Below are positions 35,669 to 48,200 of a stretch of DNA of 64,000 nucleotides, in pieces; position 1 is the stretch's first letter; each line of letters opens with the position of its first letter. The translations under genes and the position numbers were made by a program. The stretch is from Episyrphus balteatus (taxonomy: Eukaryota; Arthropoda; Insecta; Diptera; Syrphidae): NCBI RefSeq assembly GCF_945859705.1, contig NC_079137.1, positions 69,462,277 to 69,526,276 on the forward strand, in the 5' to 3' direction. The notes under the pieces were generated by a model. The model was given only the letters and a program-made list of their open reading frames with translations, was not told where the DNA came from and did not search any database.

Positions 35669-36582
35669 ACGGTTTTTGCGATTTTTGAAGCCCTATATCT
35701 CAGTAACTACTCATCGTAGGAGGCGTTTGGTTTCGACCAGCTCAACAAATGTTGTGAGTTTGAAATTTCTAGCATCTTTGGTGTAGAAGTTAGAGGGGGG
35801 TCGAAAATGGCCTGAGTTGTTTCCTGTAAATAAGGGTGTAGTGCCAAAGTTGCTAGAGAACTTGGCTGGGCACTACCGTGCCCCTTGATTCATTTTTGTT
35901 TTAAGCTTTCAAGTCTCAAAATAATGAATGATTTGTTGTGAAATAAGATTTCCAATTTTTCGTTTTTAGCATTAAATTTTCCCTAGACTTCTAATTCAAA
36001 TGACATCAAAAACGTAAATGTCGGTTATTTTTATACCTACACTTATTTTTATAATATATTATTTATTTTTTGCTAAGCTTCAAACAAATACAATATTTTT
36101 GGTCACTTATCCATCAACAAATTTAAGATAAGAATAAATTTTCTTCTCCCATAATAGCATAACGAAAAATTTCTACACATGAAAATGCTTTAAATTATTT
36201 ATAGCATGACTAAGTTCTACCAATTATTGTAATTGACACAAATGACATACAAAATACACCCACACACACAAATGTCGCTCAAATAGATAGACAACCTCAC
36301 CCACCACAAAAGAATGTCCAATCGATTGGCCAAATATAATGATTATCCATTTGATTAGAATCTATTTAAGTATCCTGTCTGTTTTCTGTCTGTCTGTCTA
36401 TTTTATTTGTCTAATTTAGGACTTTTTTCCCTTCACAAAAAAAATTTCTACCATTCTTACATAAAATATCCACACAGAGCCCCAATTAACATATCACTTA
36501 TATTGTTTGCCGCCCAAATAATTCCAAATCCCTCCCCACTTTTTAGACCAGTGCCGATGCCTTCAAAAACATTAAAAAGTAC

Positions 36583-37959
36583 AAAAAAATCATAGTAGGA
36601 TGAAACCCATTGAAAAAGGAGGTGAATATGATAAAAATGAAAGGAAAAATAAATTACGGGCGAACCAAGTTCGGGAAGTGGGTGGGTTGAGTTTTTAATG
36701 GTAAAAAATGGTATATCTCGATTTCCGGCAAAACTACAAATCCTATAGAAAAAAGTTGTATGGCAAAGTTGTAGGTAATAAAAAGATCTACAACTTTTGT
36801 ATCAACAATTTTTTCACATAACCTCAAAATTTATGTGAAAAATTCAAAAAAACCGAGTTTTTGGTTTTTTATTTTTATCTTTTTCAAAAACAAAAATTTT
36901 TCTACGAAATTTATTGAAAACTTACCTTATTATGTTCCAAATACACTGTAATTTATTTGATTTAAAATATTTATTTGTTCACCTTATTTTGACTTAATAC
37001 CAAAAAATCACCCTAATTTTCAATCGAAAATTCACGTGTCAAAATATCAGCTTTTTTCAAAAAGTCGGTGGGCATTTCGTTCTTTAAAATGTCTATTTTC
37101 TTATGGTGTACAAAAAAATTTACATTAGTATACTATAGAACATGTTCTAGTAAAATTCAAAAAATGAAAAAAGCTTGAAATCGAAAAAAATTTTATGTCA
37201 TTGTTTACAATTTTGGTCTATTTATTCAAATTTACACTTTAATTACTCAAAAAACGTAAGATTTCATGTAACACTGATAAATCTTACGTTTTTTGAGTAA
37301 TTAAAGTGTAAATTTGAATAAATAGACCAAAATTGTAAACAATGACATAAAATTTTTTTCGATTTCAAGCTTTTTTCATTTTTTGAATTTTACTAGAACA
37401 TGTTCTATAGTATACTAATGTAAATTTTTTTGTACACCATAAGAAAATAGACATTTTAAAGAACGAAATGCCCACCGACTTTTTGAAAAAAGCTGATATT
37501 TTGACACGTGAATTTTCGATTGAAAATAAGGGTGATTTTTTGGTATTAAGTCAAAATAAGGTGAACAAATAAATATTTTAAATCAAATAAATTACAGTGT
37601 ATTTGGAACATAATAAGGTAAGTTTTCAATAAATTTCGTAGAAAAATTTTTGTTTTTGAAAAAGATAAAAATAAAAAACCAAAAACTCGGTTTTTTGAAT
37701 TTTTCACATAAATTTTGAGGTTATGTGAAAAAATTGTTGATACAAAAGTTGTAGATCTTTTTATTACCTACAACTTTGCCATACAACTTTTTTCTATAGG
37801 ATTTGTAGTTTTGCCGGAAATCGAGATATACCATTTTTTACCATTAAAAACTCAACCCACCCACTTCCCGAACTCGGCTCGCCCGTAATTTATTTTTCCT
37901 TTAATTTTCATCATATTCACCTCCTTTTCCAATGGGTTTCATTCTACTATGATTTTTTT
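36583..37959. repeat. Long near-perfect inverted repeat, arms about 680 bp, 14-base loop
   Basis: The left arm (36583-37264) and right arm (37279-37959) are reverse complements with very few mismatches (for example gcgaaccaag against gcgagccgag at the outer third). The loop is tttcatgtaacact region at 37265-37278. Weaker inverted similarity (tagaccag near 36544, ctggtcta near 37988) extends about 30-40 bases further out. Transcription through it would give a long hairpin RNA. No reading frame or clear target duplication is seen. Confidence 0.92.
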
Positions 37960-37989
37960 TGGTTTCAAAAATTATCGACCCTGGTCTAT

Positions 37990-40019
37990 TTCTCGAATTT
38001 ATGTAAACATTTTCTCTCTCTCATGATAGAAAATAAATAAGTTCTTAAACATAAAATCCACATACAAAATAGAAACACTAGACAAAAGCCTAAATCAATA
38101 AATGACAAAACGTCAAGCAAACACACACTAATTCGATCGTCTTACAAATCTTATCTGTCAATTAGAGGGAATTCCTCTTTTTTTTTTAATGTTCCAAAGG
38201 ACTCTCTTTGAGAGAGTTGGTAATATGGATTGGCCATTCACGCCTTTGTAATTATTCTTCCCGACAATCTTTATTAAAAATCCTTTTTTCCAACACACAC
38301 ACACACAAATGGTTAATATAATGTTGTCCTTAAAGCATCAAAATAGGTGGTAACTATATCGCATAAAATCACTTGCCAGACAGGTTGGGTGCTTATCTAC
38401 CCGCTACCATCCGCACGACGATGATGGCCAACTAATCCAGTGTCGTTCGTTTCCGCACCATTGTGCTCCAATGACAAACCCTTCAATTAACTGCCCTAAT
38501 GACCACTTGAAGTCCTTTTAGTCTAATTTCACATGACACGACAGATGAATGAGATAGAAGCTGGCAAGCAGCAGCTTCAGAGAAACACTATATAAACCTC
38601 CAACCGTTAGTTGTGGCTGCGGGTTGCGCGGGTGTGAGTATATCCTATGAAGGACGACTGACGACGACCAGGATATGCAATAAATACGAAAAGCCCAAGT
38701 AAACTTAATTGTTGCCGTTCTGTGTGGTTGTCGCCTGGCTGAATCCTTTTGGGCATGCTAGTGAATTACACCCAAAAGGCTTTTGCAAACTCACCATCAA
38801 CATAGACAAGTTACCTGCCTTCGACATAAACCAACATCCTTCCTTTATTTCACAGAGAGTAGGTTACTACACCTGACATCGAATAGAGAATGGATAAGTA
38901 GGGCAGACCAAAAAAGTAAGAGGGGGAGGAATGTTGTACTAGTACTAGCCGTAGCCATGTCATGCTAAAAAAGGACCTAAAGAAATTAAGTTCATCCTGG
39001 CAGCAGCCAGCAGAAGTGTACTTGGTATAAGTTAGTCTAGACGCGATACGATAACGATGGATGACGACAACGACGACGATGTAAACAGAATCCCACTTTT
39101 CTATTGAATGTAATTTCTGCTGCTGCTTCGTCCTTTTCACAGGATGCACCAAGAGTATACATAGTTTAGAACAAAAAAAAAATACAAACAGAGAGAGGAT
39201 AGAAAAACAGTTTATAGATGATGTTCTTTTTTTTTAACCAGCACACTCCTTAGAGGTAAAAGTAATTACAGGTTAAATAAAATTGCAATTTGACGGTGGT
39301 GAATAGAAATTGGAGGAGAGTACACAGAGGCGAGAAGCGAAAAGCTGTATGCACTGTAGCATAAAGAAGATCCTGCTTCTCACCGCTGAAAGTTATTTCT
39401 AAAGAATTGAACATGAGAGAGATACAGAGAGAGAAAACGAATGACGTCTAATCACTTTAGTAGACAGCAGTGACATTATGTGAAAGCGAGCTTTATATAG
39501 CTGGAGGTTTTTTCTATTCATTTCAAGTCTCTTTTTTTTATGGTATAATGAACTATACGCTGCAGGTGGATTTGTAAAAACAATTTATAACTTGTAAACT
39601 GGTTGCCGAGGATATACAAAAGCGAGAGATCTTTGAGAGAGGATAAGTAGGTACATGCTTGGTGGATTTTCTTGGGAATTTTTTTTTATATACATAAAGA
39701 GGGCATGTTTTCTTATAAGATTAAAAAAAAAAATAATGGAAGATTCAAAGTGTATAAGGTCGCAAATTAAAATAAACATAGAAATTGTGGTTTAATTTAT
39801 GGTACTTTGCAAGAAGTAAAATAAATTGTTTAAGATGCGACGAAGTTGGTAGGTAAGTGAAAAGACCACTAAGGTGTTAAGCAAATCAAAAGTTGTCTGG
39901 ATTTTTGGATTTTTAATCAAAAACGCCTACTATTTCGTCGTAACTAAAGTGTTTTATTAGCATGCTACATGCTTTTAGAGACGCTACAGAGGGGTTTTTT
40001 TAATTTCAGAAAAGCTAAA
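37990..40019. other. Non-coding stretch, more balanced composition at 38380-39500
   Basis: Includes a TATA-like tatataaacc near 38590 on the plus strand and several unique-looking segments. This could be regulatory DNA of the receptor gene; I see no gene. A (CA)n tract lies near 38296. Confidence 0.35.
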
Positions 40020-40475
40020 TTTTCTCGAAAACGGCTCCAACGATTTTGTTAAAAAAAATTCAAATAATAGTTTTTACAATGCCCCTCTTTTTATGAATTT
40101 TTTTTAAATCATTATTAACGGTGCCTGCCATAGAACCGTTTTTTTTTTTTAATCTGATTTTCTACCAAACTGCTAACTGTATTTCTACAATTTTTTTTTA
40201 CAAAAGCATTATTATAATTTTAATATAAATCAGAAATAAAAATTTCAAAAAAAAAAAACAATTTTTGGATTTAAAAAAAAAAATTTGAAAATTTTGTTTT
40301 GAAAAATCAAATTTTCGAAAACGGGACATTAAATTTTTTTGAAATTTTGGTTTAAGATGTTGATAAGTAATTTCTACAAAATGACATACCAGTTTTATTT
40401 TAAAAATATTTTTCAAATTATTTATAAAAAATTATTTTTTTTTAAAAAACTGTTCTAACGATTTTGAAAATATTT
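40020..40475 (-). repeat. Degenerate interspersed repeat, copy 2 (reverse orientation)
   Basis: Reverse complement of much of 2065-2490, with shared landmarks tttcgaaaacgggacattaaa, ggtgcctgccatagaacc and aacggctccaacgattttg. This shows a dispersed family with copies about 38 kb apart. Confidence 0.6.
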
Positions 40476-41393
40476 TTTTCTAAAAACGCACACAATGCAA
40501 CAGTGACATAGGTTGACAATGAAAACAATCAGCATATTCAGTGGTTCTACAAACAAAAAATCTTACATCAATAACACTGACCAACAATTTTCAATTTTTT
40601 AAATTTTCAAGAAAGATTTATATCAAATTTTGTAGATTTGGGTTCAGTAAGATCAAAAATCATATTGGTTTTTTTCTAGCAGCTCTAGTTTTTGAAATAT
40701 TTAATTATTCATATTTGGGGAATATTCATACTTATTTTTCAATTTTCCTTATTTTGAGCGTTTATTAGAGTTTTCCAGAAAAATTTATATTAAACTTAAC
40801 CTCATTAAACCTAAAAATAACATTCATATATTTCTAGGAGCTCTGTTTTTTTTTTTAATATTTAAGTTTTCCAGATTTCGGGGGTTAATTTCGTACTATA
40901 ATTTTAAAGTTATGCTTATTTTAACTGTTTGTTAACATTTTCCAGAAAATTTTTTGTCAAACCTAATGCATTTGGGTTTACTAAGCCTAAAAATCACATT
41001 GGCTCTAGTTTTTTAGATATTTTCATTTTGCACATTTCGTATTTCGGTTCAGTAAGTAAATAAAAATAAAAATACAAAAAAAAATTTTAAATAAAACAAA
41101 ATTTTACAAAAAAAAATTGTATGACTTTCTATGCCTTTTCATGTATGAATAATTTAAAAACTAGAACTGCTAGAAAAAAACTAATGTTATTTTTAAAATC
41201 AGCACTATAAATTTAGTAAGAAATTATAGACAACGGTCTGGGAAATTTTTGTGTGTTGGGCAGTGTAAGTGAAATGATGAGATATGAAGATTTCACTAAA
41301 TTTTCAAAAGTTTTTCAGTGTTTTAAGGAGTTCAAAATTTAATATCTTGTGCGTTCAGAAGGAAAATCTTGGGGTAAACTGTTGAACTTGAAA

Positions 41394-41481
41394 CTATCGA
41401 TAGAGTTTTTCGATAGTTTTTTAGAACTATCGATGTACGCGATAGTTTTTTGCTGTCGAGAATATCGATAGACTATCGATG
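41394..41481. promoter_or_regulatory. Cluster of CGATA/TATCGATA sites
   Basis: Within about 88 bases there are two TATCGATA octamers and several further CGATA or TATCG pentamers in both orientations. TATCGATA is the known binding site of DREF, and clustered CGATA is the known binding pattern of the BEAF-32 insulator protein in Drosophila. A regulatory or boundary role is inferred; it could instead be part of an old repeat. Confidence 0.45.
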
Positions 41482-43445
41482 TTTAACGAACACTAGTATT
41501 TTGTTGGTAGCTATGTTTCCATGTGGGTACAAATATATGTTCATCTGTTCCCCCATAACCCTTAAACTGGTTATGATAGTTTATCAAATGAGGTATCATT
41601 TGAAGCGCCTTGTATGTCCGCTGGTTATAAAATCAATGACTTCTAAAAACTGGTACCCTTTAGAAGCAAAAAGTGTGTCATAAAAAATTTTCAATGTGAA
41701 TATTTTATTCAAATAATTAGTAAATAGTTGGTTGTTAAGAATATTTAGTCGGGAAATTACAGCTGGTGACTCGTGGCTGATGACGCTAGTTAGATTTTGT
41801 AGTTGTTGATCTAAAGTTCAAGATAATCAGTTCGATAATCAGCTAATGGTGGCTCATTTTCGAGTCAAACTTATTACTATAACTGTTGATTTTCTTTGAA
41901 ATTTTTTTTTTGTTAAATTCCAAATTTTTTAAACAACAAAATATTGAAAAAGTTTCTCAGTCCTCCAGTTCTCTATTAAAACATAAAACAAACAAATAAT
42001 CGCCAGTGGCAAATGTTTTCTATCTTGGCAATAATAAAAAAAAAAAAAAAAAAAAATTTGGCACATTGCCGTCTCCAAGAAAAAGCATATTTTAACCAAA
42101 AAGTATCTTCTACTTCTGCTGGCTTCTCTGTAAGGTATCACAAAAGGAATGAGAATGAAATTGATTTCATTACAGAGAAAAGCACATTTAAAGGAGAAGA
42201 AAAAATGAAAATAAACAGATTGTATCTTAGTTGACAATTGAAATTGACGATTACCCTGGAGCTATTTGTTTGTTTTTTTTTTTGCCTGTCCTCATTCATC
42301 TACTTATTTCCTTCCGCACTTGCTTGTGTGTCGAAGTCTTGAGAATTTATAAAAATTTACAAAATTTATTTTTCATTTTTATTTCCTTAACACGTATAAA
42401 ATATTAGTTCAACGAGAGAGACTTATAGCTGGTACATATTCGAGAGTCTCTGTGTGTGTTTTTGTACTCTTTGGATTTTTGCCAAATTCTCCATTAGACA
42501 TTGACGATGGAAAAAAAAGACAAAAAATACAAAAAAATAAAAACAGATTTCATGAAATTACGACACTATAGGGAACGGGGTTAAATATAAATTTATTTTT
42601 TTTTTATTTTTTTTAGCCTCATGGTGTATATAAAAATTTGGAAAAATGTGTTTACCTAGCGCTTTTGAATGTCATTCAACTTTGATTTTGATGAGCGATG
42701 AATTTTGATCTTCATCGTAAATAATTTTTTTTTTTGGCACCAAAAATAAAAATATGAAAGATTTACGAAAAAAAAAAACAAGATGATGCCAAAATTTATT
42801 TTTGACCTTGTTACATGAATAATTCGTCTTAAATATTTATTTTGAGAGACAATAATTGGCTTAAATGAGTGAAAAGTTATTCAATGGAGGGAACTTATTT
42901 GATGAAAAATATGGATGGGGTTTTCAAACTCAAGGGTATTTAAATTTGACTGTTTACACAATGACACAAATTTGGAACAATTTATTGATACAAATTTATA
43001 CTGTATCCTCATGAGACAATGTCAAAATATCGAGAGTAGAGATGTAGAGATTTTGCTCTTTAAATATATGATTCACATCTACTTAATATAAGAATATTAA
43101 TAAAATGACGAATATTATATGAAATTTAAAACTTGCAATCCAAAATTTGGACACATTTTTTCACACCAATTTAATACTAATTACTAAAGCGAAAGTATAT
43201 TTTATGGTTTTGCATCCAAGAAAAAAAGTGACTCAACCTCAATTTTCATTTCACGTTAGAAGTGTTGTATGAATTGTAATTTCATCATAACTAATTCATT
43301 CATAATCAGTTTAAACTATTATAGATACAAAAATCTATTTAGGTATTTGAAAGAATATACCTGTCTTAAACGTGAAGTTAAGGGAGCATTTTCGAAAATT
43401 CAATCAGGGCAAATAGGGGTAAAATGACGTGACAAAAAATTTATT
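41482..43445. other. Non-coding, A+T-rich, no gene seen
   Basis: Holds a poly-A tract of about 26 bases near 42029-42055 and other homopolymers. Short open frames on both strands have no domain content. Confidence 0.45.
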
Positions 43446-43675
43446 TTTTACCGACTTCCAAAAAGGAGGAGGTATTCAATTCGTCTGTATTTTTTTTTTT
43501 TTTTTATGTTTGTTACCTCATAACTTTGGACTAAGTGAACCAATTTTGATAATTCTTTTTGTATTGGAAAGCTGGTGGCTGCAATGTGGTCCCATTTCAA
43601 TTTCGTTCAGTTATAGCCATTGGAACAATTAGAAAATTCACAAAACCCAGTTTTGATGCATGGAAGTCGGTTTTG
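43446..43675 (+). mobile_element. ACCGACTTCC-ended miniature element, copy 1
   Basis: Begins accgacttccaaaaaggagg and ends ggaagtcggttttg, so the termini are inverted repeats. The interior has a poly-T tract, then the phrases ttggactaagtgaacc and gctggtggctgcaatgtgg. Two relatives follow within 900 bases. No coding capacity. Confidence 0.65.
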
Positions 43676-43681
43676 TTTTTT

Positions 43682-43874
43682 TACCGACTTCCAAAAAGGA
43701 GGAGGTATTCAATTCGTCTGTATTTTTTTTTTTTTTTTTTTTTTATGTTTGTTACCGCATAACTTTGCACTGAGTGAACCAACTGAGGTCCCAATTCAAT
43801 TTCGTTCACTTTTAGCCATAGGAACTATTTTAAAAACCATAAAACCCAGTTTTGATCCATGGAAGTCGGTTTTG
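43682..43874 (+). mobile_element. ACCGACTTCC-ended miniature element, copy 2 (internally deleted)
   Basis: Lies head-to-tail directly after copy 1 with the same ends and poly-T tract, but the internal segment around the gctggtggctgc phrase is missing. The junction between the two is only a T-run, suggesting local duplication or unequal exchange. Confidence 0.65.
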
Positions 43875-44090
43875 TTTTTTTGCTAAAAATGATTATTGAT
43901 AAAAAGATTATTAAGCGATAAGTCGTAAAAAACTGAATTTTTTATAATCGATACCTAAATAAATTTGTTTGAAAAATAGCTGAGTTTTGATAAATTCTAA
44001 ACAAAATACTGAGTTATGAAAGTTTAAAAAGAAATGTTTACTATAGGTAAGGTACCTATACCAATAATAATAATCATTTTTACCAAAAAA

Positions 44091-44315
44091 ACAAAACCGA
44101 CCTCCATGGATCAAGACTGGGTTTTATGGTTTTTAAAATAGTTCCTACGGCTAAAAGTGAACGAAATTGAAATGGGACCACACTGCAGCCACCAGCTTTC
44201 CAATACAAAAAGAATTATCAAAATTGGTTCACTCAGTCCAAAGTTATGCGGTAACAAACATAAAAAAAAATACAGATGAATTGAATACCTCCTCATTTTT
44301 GGAAGTCGGTAAAAA
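44091..44315 (-). mobile_element. ACCGACTTCC-ended miniature element, copy 3 (inverted)
   Basis: Reverse-complement relative of copy 1 with the full interior (ccacactgcagccaccagc, ttggttcactcagtcc, tacctcctc) and both terminal inverted repeats. It faces copies 1 and 2, so this cluster could itself fold back. Confidence 0.65.
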
Positions 44316-44421
44316 AGATAAGTAGTGAAAAAACATTAGGGGTCTCTTTAAAAATTTGTTTCTTTTTTTGTAGGTAAGGTTGTAATATAGATGAAATATA
44401 TAATTGAAAATGAAACCGGTG

Positions 44422-45219
44422 CACAGTGGGTCCCGCCATAGATAGGTCAAAAATAAAAAAAGTAAATGTCAATTTTTTAAAATCCAATGATTAAACAACG
44501 TTCTACAATCTCCCATCGAACCAAAACCAAAAAAAAAATTGACGGTTACCCTTTTTTTCATTTCTTAATAGCCATTCAAAGTCGGTATATAAAAAAAGGT
44601 ACAGTTTTTTTATCGCTGCAGTTATAAGGTGTGAACTTGCGATAGTGATAGCGGTTGTTAAAAATTGTGAACAGTATTAAATTGTTATGGATATTTAACG
44701 AGAAGGTTAATACTTTCTAAAAACATAAATTATATTGTTAAATAACATTAAGGCTAATTGTAATGGGGCTCGTTAACGAAGCAATTTTAACCATTTTTAT
44801 TTAGCTCATTAAATTAGAGATTTAGTTGGTTTGCCTTCGAGTGCCCCTTTTTTCCCCTTTTCGAGTAATACGAGTTTAAATGACGATACACGGAGAAAAA
44901 AAATTACAACGTAAAACTAAAAAAATTCCTTTTTGGCACTATTATTTTTATAAAAAACTGAACTAGATGGTGAGGGTAAAGTGCTCGACTGACAGGCAGT
45001 TCCATTTCCGGCATTAACCATTTTTTTTTTTATATGTTCAAAAAAAAAATTTTTTTACCTTTTTTTATTTTTCTTGAAAATAACCAAAATTTTAAAAAAC
45101 TGACTTGATGCATTTTTTTGCAATAATAAATCATATAAAATGATAATACAGGTGTTTCATTAAAAAAAAATGGTCATTATATTTTTGACCGCACTTTGTA
45201 TGGGAGGTGACCCACTGTG
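44422..45219. mobile_element. 798-bp Transib-like non-autonomous element
   Basis: The left end is CACAGTGGGTC and the right end is the reverse complement of the same 11 bases. Both ends also share ggtcaaaaat a little further in. The element is flanked by a 5-base direct repeat CGGTG (44417-44421 and 45220-45224). Transib elements are known for termini beginning CAC(A/T)(A/G)TG and for G+C-rich 5-base target duplications. No transposase frame is present. The assignment rests on ends and duplication only. Confidence 0.6.
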
Positions 45220-45224
45220 CGGTG

Positions 45225-48200
45225 GTAAATTTAGGTATATGTAGTAGGTTGTCATATCGAAAAATGGGCAGAAATTTAATGGAACTGAAAAAAGTTTGTT
45301 TATGAAAACTGATTCAATTAAAAAATATTCACCTCTTTTTTTAGATGCTGTTCAGATATTATTGGGATAAATATTTTAATCTGAAATAATAAGCTTTCAG
45401 ATGGTATAACATTTCGTCGGCGTAAACCAAAATTGTTCTAAATCCACTTTTTTACCGAAAATGAGATAATGATGCAGTTTTACTAATTTGAGGGAGATCT
45501 TTCCGAATTTGAAATAGGTTTATGTCTGAAAAATTTTAATGGGACATAGAACAATAAGGTAAAATGAGACCCGAGTATTCTTGATTGTTCTAAGTCCCAT
45601 CATATTTTGTTCTAAGTCCACTTTTTATTTAAGGAAAGTGCGTACTTGTATAGGAATAGTTAGTTCTATGTCCAATTTTGGGTTTTTAGTTTTAAATTTT
45701 TTTTTAAATAGTATGCACCTACTAATGAGGTTAACTTGTATGGTTTATTCAAGACAACAGAACAAACTTTATAAAAAATATAACTTGAATAGCAAACGAG
45801 CAAAAAAATTTTGCTTTAAACAACCAATTTGAAACCTAAAAATCATCTCCTGTAAAATTTGCGTTTTGTGGCTTAGAAAAATGTTGCTTTACGCCGACGA
45901 TTTGTAGTAGGTTATATTAAAAAAACATTGGGAAAAAATGTTGTGCGAAAAAAAAGTTAATTGTTTTTCCGCTTTTTTCATGAAAAATTAGTGTTTTCAA
46001 AAAATCGTCATTATACTTTTTTAAGAACATATCGACTTAAATCTAATTTTATTCTTAAAAAAAAAAATATTTGGATGTTAAGGGCCAATTTTTCAATAGT
46101 CAGATAAACCTTAGCTATAGATAGAGCTTATTCCTAGGAATACAAGTTTTTTTATATTGACATTTATTCTTTTGATATTCTAACTGTAACTTAAGGCTCA
46201 AAAAAGTCCTCAGATATCTGATTAGTTGTAATACATTGCTTTATTTTAAAAGATTTTAGTATAAAGAGGTTAGACAATTTTGTTGTATCTATAATAATTT
46301 GCTTCACAATGTTATTACTCATCACTTAAAACAACAGGAAAATATGTTAAAGGACTTCAAGCGAATCATCAGTAAGGAAAGGATACACTATACATATTAT
46401 TATACAAAATTTCAATTTAAGTATAAATGTATCTATAAACGAATCAACTCTGTTTAAGTCACAAAATCAATCGATCCTTATTGTAAATATCCTTATTTCA
46501 ACTTCAATGTTATACTCAACGCCATTATGCCATTGCTGCCATAATAACGTCAGGTTTTAAGCAGCTTACAAATATTTCCACATTTAAGGTTTCAATATCA
46601 TATTCGCACACTCTTAGTTGAAAAATTATTAAGTCGGTATACATATAAGGGATATGAACGAGTTGGTATATAGTATACACAAAACATCCTCTGCCTCATT
46701 TCCACTCAATTACATTTCGTCCTTATACACACACACACACACACACACACAAATAAACACTCAAAAACACATACATAATAGCATGTCAACTTTAATCTCC
46801 TTTTCTATAAATTTTCCAGCTTATTTTTCAATAAAAACTGGCAGTCAGATATTAATGTTGTTGTTGTTGGTTCCAAGGTTGTTGTTGGTATATTTTACGA
46901 TAAACCCCATTTTATATGAAAAAATCCCCCAAAGTACCCAAAAGTGACGCATTAAGTCTGGAAATTAATTTCAATTTTCACATATTTTTTTTTTTTGCAG
47001 CTTTGCTTTGGAGTGTGTAAAACTGTGTGTGACTGCGTGACTATATTTGTGTAAATGGAAAAATTTAAATTGAAAATCAAAACAAATGAGAAAATGAAGG
47101 AAAAAAGTCCTTATATGTGCACGTGCTCATTCCACCGCACACCCAATCCTTTTCAATTTCAATCAATTACACAGTTTCACCCCAGAGTCACGCCCGCAAC
47201 CGATCTCAAAATGTTTTCAATTCATACAAACATGGTCCCCCGCGTTTGCTGTCACCACCATATCATCATATCATATCCACCATTACACCAGCTGGTGCTG
47301 GCTGTTGTTGTTGGGCCAAAGTCATTTCCAGTTCCTGATGATGTTTGTTGACTTAACAATTCAACTTCATTAATATCCGCAATGGGAATTCGATACTTTC
47401 CTCCCCCGGCCGCCGCAAAAACGCCGGACTCAATTTCACATTAAAACATCCGACAACTGGCAGAAAAAATTAATAATTAATTCACAGAGAGACCAACAAA
47501 AATCACAACTCCTCGCTTCCAGTCCAAACAGAACATAATTTTGCGGTCTAGCCCTTTTCTGTTCTGACCAACCCATCATCATCTTCTTCCTACCTTTGTG
47601 CCATGTGTGACAGTTTTTTTTTTTTTTTTGGTGTCATATTACATTTGCCAGTGTTGACAAATTGCACTCAGGTGTAACGCCATCGATGACAGGCAAAACC
47701 CACGGACAAGCTATAAGCTATACCGCAAAGTTCTCTTCCCTTCTTCCCCATATCAAACTCTTGGACAAGCAAAAGCAAGATGATCGATTTCAATACCTGA
47801 GTGGCCGAATGCACATCCATTTCCATTTATCCCAATCTCATATAGTCAACAACAACAAAAAAAAAAAAAACCTTCAAGAAGCCATAAAGTATAAAAATAA
47901 AGAAAAAGAGAAAAAAAAAACAGGTAGATTGCTAAAGAAACCGTTCAGAGAAGGAAAGTCTCACATTGCAACTTCAAATTTCAGAAGCCAGGGGGCTCTC
48001 TCGTTAGTCATCGTCTTGAATGTTGAACGCCACTCTGTCTGTCCATCGGGGCCAAAAGTGTCAAATCGAGAGAAGGATAGCAGAAGGAATATTGCACAAC
48101 TTGTAGAAGAAGGTGGACAGAGAGAAGAAAAAATAAAAACAAATAAAAAGAAGAACGAAAGGAAAAGAAGGGGGACACTTGAGAAGAGTTTACGGTGGTG

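Larger units (their letters stand above)
32848..35884. mobile_element. Helentron/DINE-like non-autonomous element with central satellite
   Basis: Four parts lie in the order expected for Helentron-associated interspersed elements: a 5' region with agccaagttctc (32879-32890); a central tandem array of 147-base units; a short microsatellite (GTCAGTGA)n at 35606-35668; and a 3' region with gagaacttggct (35856-35867), the exact inverse complement of the 5' motif, immediately followed by a hairpin GGGCAC-TACC-GTGCCC (35868-35883). Subterminal inverted repeats plus a 3' terminal hairpin and central repeats are known traits of DINE-1/Helentron families. No replicase or helicase is encoded. The exact outer borders are uncertain. 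Confidence 0.6.

Noticed and set aside
38583..38625. TATA-like box on the plus strand
   Set aside because: No downstream reading frame or start context; A+T-rich sequence makes such matches common.
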